A program made the translations under genes and the position numbers. The notes beneath the pieces were generated by a model that did no database searches, was not told where the DNA came from, and worked only from the letters and a program-made list of their open reading frames with translations. A stretch of 18,280 nt of DNA, from contig CAMLRI010000004.1 in NCBI GenBank assembly GCA_946482385.1, positions 1 to 18,280 of the forward strand, read 5' to 3'. Each line of letters begins with the position of its first letter. The stretch's first letter is position 1. This DNA comes from an uncultured Cellvibrio sp. Its GTDB lineage: Bacteria > Pseudomonadota > Gammaproteobacteria > Pseudomonadales > Cellvibrionaceae. Of this stretch, positions 6,785 through 15,054 are shown piece by piece.

Positions 6785-7822
6785 TTACCGCGCCGACAAA
6801 CGCACGCGCTGGTTGCCGAGGCGCTGATAGCGAATTTGGAAGTTTTGATCCAGTGCGGTTAACAGGCCATCCATATCGCCCGCCTTGAACATACCGGCGA
6901 TGCGTTTTTGTTTGAGCTTGTCGTCTTGTATATCAAATTGGATAGAGGTGTAGCGGCTGATTTCCTGCAGCGCCTGCTCCAGGGTTTCGCCGCGGAACAC
7001 CAAATTGCCGCTGCGCCAGCTCAGCTCGGCTTCCATGGCTACTGGGTCGACCTTGGCCACTTGCGGCTGGGCGCTGCCGAGCAGGATTTTTTCGCCCTGG
7101 GTGAGTGCCAGGGCGGTTTCCGGCAATCGCTCGGGCGTTTGTGCGGCCTTGGCGCTAGCGGCCTGGGCGACGCGCACCTTGCCGTGGGTGACCAGCAGCT
7201 CCACTTCGCGCTCGTTGTGGATGCGCACATTAAACGCTGTGCCTATGGCTTGAACTATTTTGTTGCCGGCCACCACGCTCAGGGGGCGCTGCGGGTCTTT
7301 GGCGACTTCTATGTTCAATTCGCCGCGCTCCAAATGGAACACCCGGGTGCCGGCGGTGTAGGTCACCCGCGCGCGGCTGTTGGTGTTCAGGGTTAGCTGG
7401 GAGCCATCGGGCAGTTGCACCTGGTGCTGCTCACCCAGGGCGGTTTCGTACACGGCTTCCATTAGCACTTGTTGACCGGGCAGCCATTGCTGCAATGCAC
7501 CTGTGTTGATCACCAGGGCAAAGGCGGCCAGGGCCAGGCAGGCGGCTACCGCAAAACTGGCCAGGCGGCGCTGGGGTTGGCGGGGAATTTGCGGCGCCTG
7601 TTGTGGTGCCTGGAAGAGGTCGGCCAGGCGCGCCAGGCTGTCCATTTTGTCCCACAACTCGGCCATTTCCAGGAATACCTGGCGGTGGTAGCTGTGGGCT
7701 GCCAGCCAGAGGCGCAGCTCCTGCTCTTCGGCGCTGCTCAGCTGCCGGTCGAGGCGGGCGATCCACAGGCTGGCCTGGTCGTACACCTGCTCGCGGTTGG
7801 GCAGTTCAATTACCTTGCTCAT
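6785..7822 (-). CDS. FecR-type anti-sigma factor / sigma regulator
   Basis: 345 residues, a normal FecR length. Domains in order: cytoplasmic N-terminal DUF4880-type region 10-60, with the typical WIARLDRQLSSAEEQELRLWL and a tryptophan-containing second helix; one membrane span about 87-108; the periplasmic FecR domain about 125-220 (LPDGSQLTLNTNSR, HLERGELNIEVAKD, VQAIGTAFNVR); and a C-terminal STN-like/DUF4974 domain about 267-345. Known FecR proteins hold or activate their sigma factor in the cytoplasm and receive the signal from the receptor STN domain in the periplasm. The start overlaps the sigma factor stop (ATGA, 4 nt), so the two are translationally coupled. The probable receptor partner is the STN-bearing protein encoded just downstream. 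Confidence 0.95.
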   Translation of the reverse strand: MSKVIELPNREQVYDQASLWIARLDRQLSSAEEQELRLWLAAHSYHRQVFLEMAELWDKMDSLARLADLFQAPQQAPQIPRQPQRRLASFAVAACLALAAFALVINTGALQQWLPGQQVLMEAVYETALGEQHQVQLPDGSQLTLNTNSRARVTYTAGTRVFHLERGELNIEVAKDPQRPLSVVAGNKIVQAIGTAFNVRIHNEREVELLVTHGKVRVAQAASAKAAQTPERLPETALALTQGEKILLGSAQPQVAKVDPVAMEAELSWRSGNLVFRGETLEQALQEISRYTSIQFDIQDDKLKQKRIAGMFKAGDMDGLLTALDQNFQIRYQRLGNQRVRLSAR

Positions 7823-8385
7823 GCCACATCCTCCTCGCGCAGGGTTTTTTGCCCTTGCGCGCGGCCATGGGCGGCCATCATTTGGGCGCAGCGTTTGATG
7901 CCGGTCGCTATATGCTTTTCCACGGTGTTCTCACTGATATTCAAACTTTGGGCGATCTCTTTTTGGGAGTAGCCGTACACTTTTTTCAGGACAAAGGCCT
8001 TGCGACACTGCAGCGGCAGCTGGCGCACGGCCTCGCAAAAATCGCTGAACTCGCGCTTGGCGGCCACCCGGTCAAAGGTGTCGTCGCCCAGGCTGGTCAG
8101 CTCCTCCCACTCCTGTTCCGGGTCTTCGTCCATGCTGGTGGTGAGGCGGGTTTCGGCGCGCTTCAGGTAATCAAAGGCCAGGTTTCTGGCAGTTTTGAGC
8201 ATGAAGGAGCGCGGAAAACGTATGTCCTCGGCGTTTTCTACCTGGCAAATGCGCACATAGGTTTCCTGCACTATGTCCTCAATTTCCTTGGGCGGCACTA
8301 TGCGCGATACCGCCCGCGCCAGGCTGGAGCGCAGGGACACAAACAATTGGGTGATTTTTTCGTTATTAGTTTCGTTATTAGACAT
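7819..8385 (-). CDS. ECF sigma factor, FecI-type
   Basis: 188 residues from the ATG at 8385. Region 2 lies at about 10-80, with EIEDIVQETYVRI and an RSFMLKTARNLAFDYLKR helix; region 4 lies at about 120-170, with a helix-turn-helix around SQKEIAQSLNISENTVEKHI. These are hallmarks of FecI-like ECF factors, which direct RNA polymerase to promoters of their partner receptor genes. An in-frame ATG at 8475 would add 30 residues (MRASYFYPAL...) with no resemblance to a sigma factor and would start inside the hairpin region behind the HAD gene, so I prefer 8385, although its Shine-Dalgarno is weak. It forms a two-gene operon with the anti-sigma gene (4-nt overlap). Its target is probably the STN-type receptor, and perhaps the halogenase operon. 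Confidence 0.93.
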   Translation of the reverse strand: MSNNETNNEKITQLFVSLRSSLARAVSRIVPPKEIEDIVQETYVRICQVENAEDIRFPRSFMLKTARNLAFDYLKRAETRLTTSMDEDPEQEWEELTSLGDDTFDRVAAKREFSDFCEAVRQLPLQCRKAFVLKKVYGYSQKEIAQSLNISENTVEKHIATGIKRCAQMMAAHGRAQGQKTLREEDVA

Positions 8386-8471
8386 CTTGGCTCGCCATAC
8401 AGAGAGATCCTCAGTGGCTAGACGATTGGGGCGGGATTTTTCCGCCAGTGCGGGGTAGAAATATGATGCGC

Positions 8472-8504
8472 GCAAAATACCCCTGCCACCAGTGGCGACA
8501 GGGG
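8472..8504 (-). terminator. Probable terminator after the HAD gene
   Basis: On the minus strand CCCCTG (8504-8499) pairs with CAGGGG (8485-8480), with an inner GCCAC/GTGGC match and a small bulge. The tail is TATTTTGC, a short T run. It lies 7 nt past the HAD stop and before the sigma factor gene, so it should separate the two units. Confidence 0.6.
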
Positions 8505-8510
8505 GGCTGC

Positions 8511-9170
8511 TTAGAACGGATTAGCCCGGAACCAGGCCAATAGTTCGTTCAGGGAATTAAAACTGTGCTGGGCGCGGCTAAAGTCGTGCCCCTGGGACAG
8601 GGCATTGCGCACCGCAAAGCAGCGGATGCCGGCGTCGACGGCGGCCTGCACCCCGTGTTCGGTGTCCTCGATGGCGATGGCATCGCTGGCGCTGATACTC
8701 AGTTGCTCCAGGGCCAGCAGATAACAGTCGGGGGCGGGCTTGCTGTGGGTGACATCCTCGCGCCCCACCAGGCCGCTAAAAAATCCGTCCAGGCGGTGGG
8801 CGCTGAGGGTACGCTCCACAAAGGGGCGCGCTGAACCTGTCACCACCGCCAGGGTTAAGCCCTGCTGGTGAAAATGCTCCACCGCCGCCTGGGCGCCGGG
8901 CATCAGCGGGAAGGCATTGCTGTGCAAATAGGCGCGGGTGGCCTGGTTTTTTTGTTCGGCCAAATCCGCCGCCGCCAGTGGCAATGGGTAGCGGGCCAGC
9001 AGGTCGCGGGCGTTTTCCAGGGTGGGAATGCCGGAGTAGTAGGCCTCGTAATCGGCCTGGGTCAGGGGAATGTCGTACTGTGCCAGTACCTGCTGCCAGA
9101 GTTGGCAGTGCACCTGTTCGGAATCGGCAAGGGTGCCATCGTGGTCAAACAAAACTGCCTTGAGGGGCAT
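8511..9170 (-). CDS. HAD-superfamily hydrolase (beta-phosphoglucomutase-like, subfamily IA)
   Basis: 219 residues with all four HAD motifs: motif I DHDGTLADSE (9-18, nucleophile D9, general acid D11); motif II VTGSARP near residue 114-120; motif III lysine in SKPAPDCY near 143-150; motif IV IEDTEHG near 162-168. The helical cap inserted between motifs I and II and the overall length fit the beta-phosphoglucomutase/phosphatase group (GmhB-unrelated, YniC/YcjU-like). Such enzymes dephosphorylate or isomerise small sugar phosphates; the substrate cannot be told from sequence. Start chosen because AAGGAG lies 7 nt before the ATG. Divergent from the second TonB receptor and followed by its own terminator, so apparently a single-gene unit. 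Confidence 0.93.
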   Translation of the reverse strand: MPLKAVLFDHDGTLADSEQVHCQLWQQVLAQYDIPLTQADYEAYYSGIPTLENARDLLARYPLPLAAADLAEQKNQATRAYLHSNAFPLMPGAQAAVEHFHQQGLTLAVVTGSARPFVERTLSAHRLDGFFSGLVGREDVTHSKPAPDCYLLALEQLSISASDAIAIEDTEHGVQAAVDAGIRCFAVRNALSQGHDFSRAQHSFNSLNELLAWFRANPF

Positions 9171-9313
9171 GGTGGGTCTCCTTGTGGTGGAGCGCCTGGC
9201 GGGGTGCTCCGGGTGGGCTGGGCGGAGACTATAAGGGGTGGATGGCAGGAGTAGAAGTTAAATTATCCCGCGCCTTACAGCCGGCGCGATTTGAGGTAGC
9301 CCCAGGCGCTTAA

Positions 9314-9347
9314 GTTTTATAGTATCGCTTTGGTTTTATCGTATCGC
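9314..9347 (+). promoter_or_regulatory. Two 15-bp direct repeats ahead of the second TonB receptor
   Basis: GTTTTATAGTATCGC (9314-9328) and GTTTTATCGTATCGC (9333-9347) differ at one base of 15 and are offset by 19 bp. They end 19 nt before the ATG at 9367 and just before a TATAAG (9353-9358). Closely placed, nearly identical direct repeats in a divergent intergenic region suggest a regulator binding site, or less likely two alternative promoters. Confidence 0.6.
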
Positions 9348-9366
9348 CTGCTTATAAGAATTATTG

Positions 9367-11646
9367 ATGACCATTCACCAGCCTCGGACCTCATCTAGCG
9401 CCATGAATATATTGACCCCTTTGCACCGCTCGCTGCCTTTTTGCCTTAGCCCTCTCGCTTTATTGCTGCCCCTGTTGGCCGCGCCCGCCCTGGCTGCACC
9501 TGTGGCGCCAGTGGAGGAACTCGTAGTGACAGCCACCAAGCGCGACCAAGCGCTGCAGGAGGTATCCGCCGCCGTCACTGTGGTGAACCGCTTGCAAGGC
9601 ATCAACAGCCTGGCGGAGCTGGCGCCCCAGGTGCCGGGGTTAAGGGTGTTGGATGCCGGGGCGCGCAATTCCGCTGGCTTGGTGATCCGCGGCCTGCGTT
9701 TTGATGAAGTGGGCGATAACGAACTGGGCGGCGATGGCGGCCTGGTGGCCAGCTATATCGACAATATTCCCCTGCAGGGATTTTTTGTGCCGCCCGCCCT
9801 GGTGCTGAAAGATTTGCAGCAGGTGGAAGTGCTGCGCGGCCCCCAGGGCACCCTCTATGGCAATGCCTCGATCGGCGGGCTGGTGCGCTATGTCACCGCC
9901 AAGCCGGAGCTGGGTAAGGAAACGCTGCGCCTGGGCGCCAGCCTGTCGCAAACCCGCGAGAGCCATGGCCTGAATTACGACACAGAACTGGTGGCCAATG
10001 CCCCCCTGAGCGATAGCCTCGCGCTGCGGGTGATGCTCAGCCAAAGCGAGAACCAGGGCTTTATCGACAACGACTATTTCCTCACCGGCCCGGCGGAGGA
10101 TATCAACGGCGACCAAACTGATGCCGCGCGCCTGGGCGCCCTGTGGCAGGCGAGCGAGAATTTTTCCCTCACTGGCAGCATCCACTACCAGGAACTGGAA
10201 GTGGACGACCGCCAGGCGGATAACAAAAGCTTCACCGGTGGCGACTACCAGGCGGCGCACCGCTTTGCCCAGCCGATGGAGGGCGAGTTGAAGCTCTATG
10301 CCCTGGATGCGGATTACCAACTGAGCGGCGCCAAACTCAGCGCCAGCCTCAACCGCTACAGCTACGACAGCCAGCTGATCGCCGACCAAACCGATTATCT
10401 GATTATGCTCGATGAGATTTATGGCCCCTATTACACCGACTACCCGGATTTGCTGGCCATGACCGGCAGCGAGGTGGAGGTGGACAAAGACAGCGCCGAG
10501 CTGCGCCTGGTATCCGACAGCGACCAGCCCTGGCGCTGGCTGGCGGGCGTGTTTGTGAGCCGCGATGAGCTGGATGTACTGACCCTGGATCTGGTGCCCG
10601 GCTTTGGCGAGTTTATGGGCGAAAACCGCCCCTTTGATTTGGATTATGTCGCCCTGCAGGAGCAGCGCCTCAAGGAAACCTCCGCCTACGGCGAGCTGGC
10701 CTACGACCTGCTGCCCGAGTGGGAGCTGGCCCTGGGCGCGCGCCATTTCCGCTACGACGACCAGGTGGAAGTCTGCTCGGCCTTTTTCCCCCTGGATGAT
10801 GGCGAAACGGAAATACCCCTGGATTGCCTCCAGGGCGATGACCAGCACACAGGTGCCCTGGGCAAGATCAGCAGCCGCTACCGCCTGAACGATCAGCAGC
10901 AGGTGTATGTCACTGTGAGCGAAGGCTTCCGCCGCGGCGGCGCCAACCCCTTGCCCGCCACTGCCGACAGCCATGTGTTTTACGACCCCGACACAGTGAT
11001 CAACTACGAGCTGGGCACCCGCGGCAGCTGGTGGGGCGAGCGCCTGCAGTTAGGTGCCGCCCTGTTCCAGATGGAGTGGGACGACATACAGCTCAGCAAT
11101 TATGTGGAAGTGGATGGCGACTGGTACGGCGCCACCTTTAACGGCCAGCAAGCGCGCAGCCGCGGCCTGGAACTGGAAGCGGAGGTCGCCCTTAGCCAGC
11201 GCTGGGGCTTGTCGCTGGATTACACCCACCAAAAGGCTGAGTTAACCCGCACAGTGGCGGGTGTGTTGGGCGGCGCCGAAACTGCCTACCAGGGCGATCG
11301 CCTGCCCGGCAGCCCCGAGCAGTATTACCGCATCGGCCTGGACTACCGCCAGGCATTGGGCGATGCCAAGCTGGAGGCGCAGTTCAGCCTCAACCGTATT
11401 GGCGATGCTTACACCGCGCTTAACGATGAGTTCTACAACTACCGCCGCCTGGATGCCTACACCACCGCCAATGCGCGCCTGGATGTAATACTGCGTAATT
11501 GGCGCCTGGGCGCCTTCGCAACTAATATCGCTAACGAACGTGCAATTACCGGTGGCCGCAGCGATGAGTTTTACGGCGAGCGCGGGCAGTTTGATTATGT
11601 CACCCGCCCGCGCACCCTGGGTGTATCGGCTAGCTACCAGTTTTAA
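9367..11646 (+). CDS. TonB-dependent receptor (no STN domain)
   Basis: 759 residues from ATG 9367. The alternative ATG 9403 would give a neater signal peptide of about 32 residues (MNILTPLHR... ending ALA); neither has a clear Shine-Dalgarno. After the signal peptide come a TonB box (EELVVTATKRDQ), a plug domain of about 110 residues with the conserved VEVLRGPQGTLYGNASIGGLVRY-type stretch, and a beta-barrel ending in the outer-membrane signature SASYQF with terminal F. It would import a ligand across the outer membrane using TonB energy. There is no STN domain, so it should not signal through a FecR protein. Two cysteines in one barrel region (VCSAFF..., LDCLQG) may form a loop disulfide. The substrate is unknown; iron chelates, vitamins and oligosaccharides are all possible. 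The following 205-aa gene is 54 nt away with no terminator between, so co-transcription is likely. Confidence 0.93.
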   Translation: MTIHQPRTSSSAMNILTPLHRSLPFCLSPLALLLPLLAAPALAAPVAPVEELVVTATKRDQALQEVSAAVTVVNRLQGINSLAELAPQVPGLRVLDAGARNSAGLVIRGLRFDEVGDNELGGDGGLVASYIDNIPLQGFFVPPALVLKDLQQVEVLRGPQGTLYGNASIGGLVRYVTAKPELGKETLRLGASLSQTRESHGLNYDTELVANAPLSDSLALRVMLSQSENQGFIDNDYFLTGPAEDINGDQTDAARLGALWQASENFSLTGSIHYQELEVDDRQADNKSFTGGDYQAAHRFAQPMEGELKLYALDADYQLSGAKLSASLNRYSYDSQLIADQTDYLIMLDEIYGPYYTDYPDLLAMTGSEVEVDKDSAELRLVSDSDQPWRWLAGVFVSRDELDVLTLDLVPGFGEFMGENRPFDLDYVALQEQRLKETSAYGELAYDLLPEWELALGARHFRYDDQVEVCSAFFPLDDGETEIPLDCLQGDDQHTGALGKISSRYRLNDQQQVYVTVSEGFRRGGANPLPATADSHVFYDPDTVINYELGTRGSWWGERLQLGAALFQMEWDDIQLSNYVEVDGDWYGATFNGQQARSRGLELEAEVALSQRWGLSLDYTHQKAELTRTVAGVLGGAETAYQGDRLPGSPEQYYRIGLDYRQALGDAKLEAQFSLNRIGDAYTALNDEFYNYRRLDAYTTANARLDVILRNWRLGAFATNIANERAITGGRSDEFYGERGQFDYVTRPRTLGVSASYQF

Positions 11647-11700
11647 CGCGCTCTACACAGCCCTTAAATCACTGTTACCTTCATCACAGGAATTGTCGCT

Positions 11701-12318
11701 ATGGCAGCAGAAAAAAAGAAAACCAGTAGCAAAAGCAGCGCAAAAAACTCTGAAGCTAAAAAAACCGTTAGTAAAAAAGCTGTCAGTAAAAAAGCCGAGG
11801 CAGCCGGCAAAAAAACCGTGAAAAAATCCACCAAACTGCTCACCGAAAACAACCTCACCATCAATGTGCCCAGCGGTGGCCAGGTGATTAAGTTTTTTAA
11901 TTTGATGCCAGCCATGCCCACGCCCATGGGACCGGGGGATTGGCAATTTACCGAACAGGGCAGCAGCCTGGATTTGGAATCTATTACGGTGGTGTTTCCG
12001 GAAAACCCGGTGGCCCTGGAGCGCCAGTTGGAGCGCGCGGTGCTGGTGATCAGCATCCAGCAAAACCCGGCGGACGAAGGCACCTGGCGCTTTGCCCTGG
12101 GCGGCGTTGCCACCGACCATGCCGATGCCGATCCGGATAATGACATCAGTGTCGACATTATCGACAACGGCTTCACCCTGGTGGTTTACATGCATGTACT
12201 GGAAGATTCCGCCGAGCAAATTCCCTTCGGGTTTGTGGCGTCTTTCACCGATGCGTTAAATGGCTATGTGTCGATTTACGAATCGCAAGACCCGCGCATT
12301 TTGACCCGTCGCCCTTAA
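11701..12318 (+). CDS. Hypothetical protein with lysine-rich N-terminal tail
   Basis: 205 residues, not recognised. Residues 1-45 contain 16 lysines, with Ala, Ser and Thr between them in near-repeats such as VSKKAVSKKAE and KKTVKKS. This composition resembles the tails of bacterial histone-H1-like or AlgP-like proteins and could bind nucleic acid or another polyanion. Residues about 46-205 look like a compact, mostly beta, rather acidic domain (alternating hydrophobics in LTINVPSGGQVIKFF, SITVVFPENP and NGFTLVVYMHV; an acidic stretch DHADADPDND). No signal peptide or membrane segment is present. The tail is written mostly with AAA codons and is much more A-rich than its neighbours. AGGA lies 9 nt before the ATG. 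It probably shares a transcript with the receptor upstream and ends at the hairpin after it. Confidence 0.82.
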   Translation: MAAEKKKTSSKSSAKNSEAKKTVSKKAVSKKAEAAGKKTVKKSTKLLTENNLTINVPSGGQVIKFFNLMPAMPTPMGPGDWQFTEQGSSLDLESITVVFPENPVALERQLERAVLVISIQQNPADEGTWRFALGGVATDHADADPDNDISVDIIDNGFTLVVYMHVLEDSAEQIPFGFVASFTDALNGYVSIYESQDPRILTRRP

Positions 12319-15054
12319 TTAAAACCCCGCACCTAATCCCGTTACTGGATTAGGTGCGCTTTCCTTCCCGCTATCTTCCCCGTTGCTTATTCCGCTGCAC
12401 CGCTCCGGTGCTTGATATTGCCCGAGCAATGCCACAAACCCGGCCTGTTCGCACAAGCGGTCAAACCAGGCAAAGCTAAACCAGCTCGCGCTCATGCCCG
12501 CTTTCAGGGTTTGCTCCGCATTAAAAATGGCCGCGACATTATTGCCCGCCAGGGTGTTGATAATGCTGGCGGTGTAAAAGGTTTCCGCGCGGTCGCCATC
12601 CATCCGCTCCAGTTGCCGCAGGCTGGCCAGGGCATTGCGGTAATCCCCGGTGTGGGCATAGGCCTGGGCCAGCAGCGCCAGGGATTCGGCGTCGTTTGCT
12701 GCGCTTAATTGCGCAATCAACTGTTGGTAGGCCTGTTGCGCCCGGGCGGTTTGGCCGTCGAGGTTGTGGGCGTCGGCCAGGTTGAGCAGCAGGGCGGCGT
12801 TATTGGGTGCCAGTGCCACTGCCCGGGCAAAAATCCCGGCGGCCTGGCTAAATTGGTGCTCCAAAAAATACGCCAGCCCCAGGTTGGCCAGGTTGTGCAA
12901 ATCCTTGGGGTTGGTGTGGCTCAGCTGTTCCAGCAGGCGCGCGGCGGCGCCGCTGTCGCCCTCGGTGAGCAGGATCATTCCCTCCAGGCTGCGCGCTTCA
13001 TAGTGATCGGGAAATAACGCCAGGCAGAGTTGGATGTTGTGCTTGGCCGCGGCGGTGTTGCCCAGGTGCCAGTGGGCATTGGCCAGGTAAAAATAACTGC
13101 TGGCGGTTTTGCGCAGGCTCAGCGCCTGCTGGTGCAGGGCAATGGCGGCGGCGTAATCATTTTTTTGGCTCATGTTAAAGGCGTTCAATTCCAGCAGCGC
13201 CGCCTGGCTGGCGTTAAGGCTGGTTAATTGCGCTTGGGTGTGCGCCAGTTGCGCCTCGTCGCCCTGGGCTACTTGCAGGTAGTAGCGGTTGTACCAATAG
13301 GCTAAATCCAGTTGCCGTGGCGCATATTGGTCGAGCAGGTTTTGCAGGCGGTTGAGCCACTGGCGCTCGGCGGTTTGGTGGTAAAGGTCGAGGCAAATTT
13401 CGCGATAGAGGGTTTGCAGTGCCGAGAGCTGTTTGGTGCCCGGGTCCAGCCCATCCAGGCTGGCCAGTAGCTCGGCGCTGGCGCCGGTGTGGCGGTAGCT
13501 GATACCGGCTTGCAGTAGGGCGGCGTAGTTTTCCTCGCTGAGTGGGTTAAACGGCAGTAGCGGCTTTTGGTTGAACAGGTGGTTGCTGTTGCTGAACACC
13601 AGGTTGGAGAGGGATAGCAGGTTGTCGGTCAGCAAATCCAACTGGCGGCGGCCGGCCAGGCTCAGGCGCGGTTGGGCGGCGTCGCCGCTGGCGGAAACCC
13701 GGCTCAACTCCAGGCTGCAGGTGGTGGTTTGGCAGTTCAGGCTGGCACTAATCAGTTCATCGGCGGCGGTGGCCCGCTGTATATCGCCCAGGTCGCCCTG
13801 CAGCTGTGCCAGCTCCTGCTGGGGAATCAGGTGGTAGCCCTGCAGGCGAATCACGCTTTGCTGCAGCGCATCGTAAACCGCGCTTTTCACCAGGGCCTGC
13901 TGTGCCTCGGCCATGCCCTCGGCCACCAGTGTTGGCGGCAGCACCGCCACATAGCGGGTTGCTGGCGGCTGGGCTTGCCACAGCAGCAGGCCGCCGAGGG
14001 CAACCAGCCCCAGGGCGCCAGCGCCCAGTGCCAGGGCGTGGGCGGCCAGGGTGCGCTGCAATCGCTGCCAGATCGACGGGCGCGCACCCAGGGGCGCGGC
14101 CACAAAGCGGGTGTCGAAAGTGGGGTGGCTGGGTTCTGTGCTGGTGGTTGGTCGCGCTGGCGCGGCGCCGGGCAGGGCCTGGGTTTCATCGCTAAAGCTA
14201 TCGGCCGCCAGGTTCAGGCGGGTAAAGGCTTCGAACTGCGCCGCTACCCAGTGGCTGCTGGCGGGGCGCTTGGCCGGGTCTTTGCTGAGCAGCTGGCCGA
14301 GTAGGGCGACCAGCTCGGCGGGCAAACCCGGGTTGTGTTTGGCCGGCGGCGTGGGCGGGTGGGAGATGATGCGCTGCATGATCTGCAGCTTGTTGCCGGT
14401 GTCGCCAAAGGGGTGGGCGCCGCACAGCAATTGGTAGGCGAGTATGCCCAGGGAAAATAAATCGCTCTTAAAGTCGATGGCTTCGCCCATGGCCTGTTCC
14501 GGCGACATGGAGCAGTAGCTGCCCGCCACATGGTCGGTGAGGGTGGCGCTGTAATCCTGGGATTTGGCGATGCCCAGGTCGGAGATTTTGGCCTCGCCGC
14601 GCTGGTTGATCAGGATATTTTCGGTTTTTAAATCGCGGTGGATGATGCCGGCATCGTGGGCCACCGCCAGCCCCTGAGCGATCTGCGCCAGCCACTGCAA
14701 GCGCTGGCTGATGGGCACCAGTTGTTCGCGCAGGTGTTTGTGCAGGTTTTGCCCATCCACATATTCCATCACCAGCGCCAGTTGCTCGGGGTTGTCGCCG
14801 GGAGCGCTGGCGACAAAATCGTAAATTTGCACTATGTGCGGGTGGTTGAGCTTGGCCAGCAGCAGCGCCTCGCGGGTGAAGCGCTCGCGGTAGTGGGGCT
14901 CCAGTAAATCGCTGCGCAGGCATTTAATCGCCACCAGGCGGTCGAGGCGGGTGTCGCGCGCCAGGTACACCAGGCCCATGCCACCGCGCCCCAGCAACTG
15001 GAGGATTTGGTAGTGGCCTATGGCGCCGGGCAGGGGGATGCTCTGGTCGTTCAT
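12319..15054 (-). CDS. Transmembrane Ser/Thr protein kinase with C-terminal TPR region
   Basis: 911 residues. A Hanks-type kinase domain spans about 13-275: glycine loop GRGGMGLVY (22-30), ATP lysine K44 (AIKCL), catalytic loop HRDLKTEN (D141, K143, N146), metal-binding D159 in a DLG rather than the usual DFG, and SPEQ (184-187) after the activation segment, so the kinase should be active. A Ser/Thr/Pro-rich linker (about 285-330) leads to one membrane span about 339-359. The rest is probably periplasmic: a region about 365-490 that opens with YVAVLPP and carries a cysteine pair (C441, C446), then helical TPR-like repeats about 615-850. It resembles PknB/PpkA-like receptor kinases in architecture. 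The start overlaps the FHA gene stop (ATGA), indicating translational coupling and a likely kinase/FHA partnership. What the outer part senses is unknown. Confidence 0.93.
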   Translation of the reverse strand: MNDQSIPLPGAIGHYQILQLLGRGGMGLVYLARDTRLDRLVAIKCLRSDLLEPHYRERFTREALLLAKLNHPHIVQIYDFVASAPGDNPEQLALVMEYVDGQNLHKHLREQLVPISQRLQWLAQIAQGLAVAHDAGIIHRDLKTENILINQRGEAKISDLGIAKSQDYSATLTDHVAGSYCSMSPEQAMGEAIDFKSDLFSLGILAYQLLCGAHPFGDTGNKLQIMQRIISHPPTPPAKHNPGLPAELVALLGQLLSKDPAKRPASSHWVAAQFEAFTRLNLAADSFSDETQALPGAAPARPTTSTEPSHPTFDTRFVAAPLGARPSIWQRLQRTLAAHALALGAGALGLVALGGLLLWQAQPPATRYVAVLPPTLVAEGMAEAQQALVKSAVYDALQQSVIRLQGYHLIPQQELAQLQGDLGDIQRATAADELISASLNCQTTTCSLELSRVSASGDAAQPRLSLAGRRQLDLLTDNLLSLSNLVFSNSNHLFNQKPLLPFNPLSEENYAALLQAGISYRHTGASAELLASLDGLDPGTKQLSALQTLYREICLDLYHQTAERQWLNRLQNLLDQYAPRQLDLAYWYNRYYLQVAQGDEAQLAHTQAQLTSLNASQAALLELNAFNMSQKNDYAAAIALHQQALSLRKTASSYFYLANAHWHLGNTAAAKHNIQLCLALFPDHYEARSLEGMILLTEGDSGAAARLLEQLSHTNPKDLHNLANLGLAYFLEHQFSQAAGIFARAVALAPNNAALLLNLADAHNLDGQTARAQQAYQQLIAQLSAANDAESLALLAQAYAHTGDYRNALASLRQLERMDGDRAETFYTASIINTLAGNNVAAIFNAEQTLKAGMSASWFSFAWFDRLCEQAGFVALLGQYQAPERCSGISNGEDSGKESAPNPVTGLGAGF
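12321..12358. terminator. Bidirectional terminator hairpin between converging genes
   Basis: CGCACCTAATCC (12328-12339) and GGATTAGGTGCG (12347-12358) form a perfect 12-bp stem with a 7-nt loop. On the plus strand the tail is CTTTCCTT; on the minus strand it is GGGTTTTAATTAA, the better T run. The stem lies wholly within the last codons of the minus-strand kinase gene, whose stop is only 7 nt beyond it. Confidence 0.75.

Noticed and set aside
9640..10974. Long 444-codon open frame on the minus strand opposite the second TonB receptor
   Set aside because: It lies fully antisense to a clear receptor, has repetitive Ala/Gly/His/Gln content typical of GC-rich shadow frames, and shows no recognisable motif.
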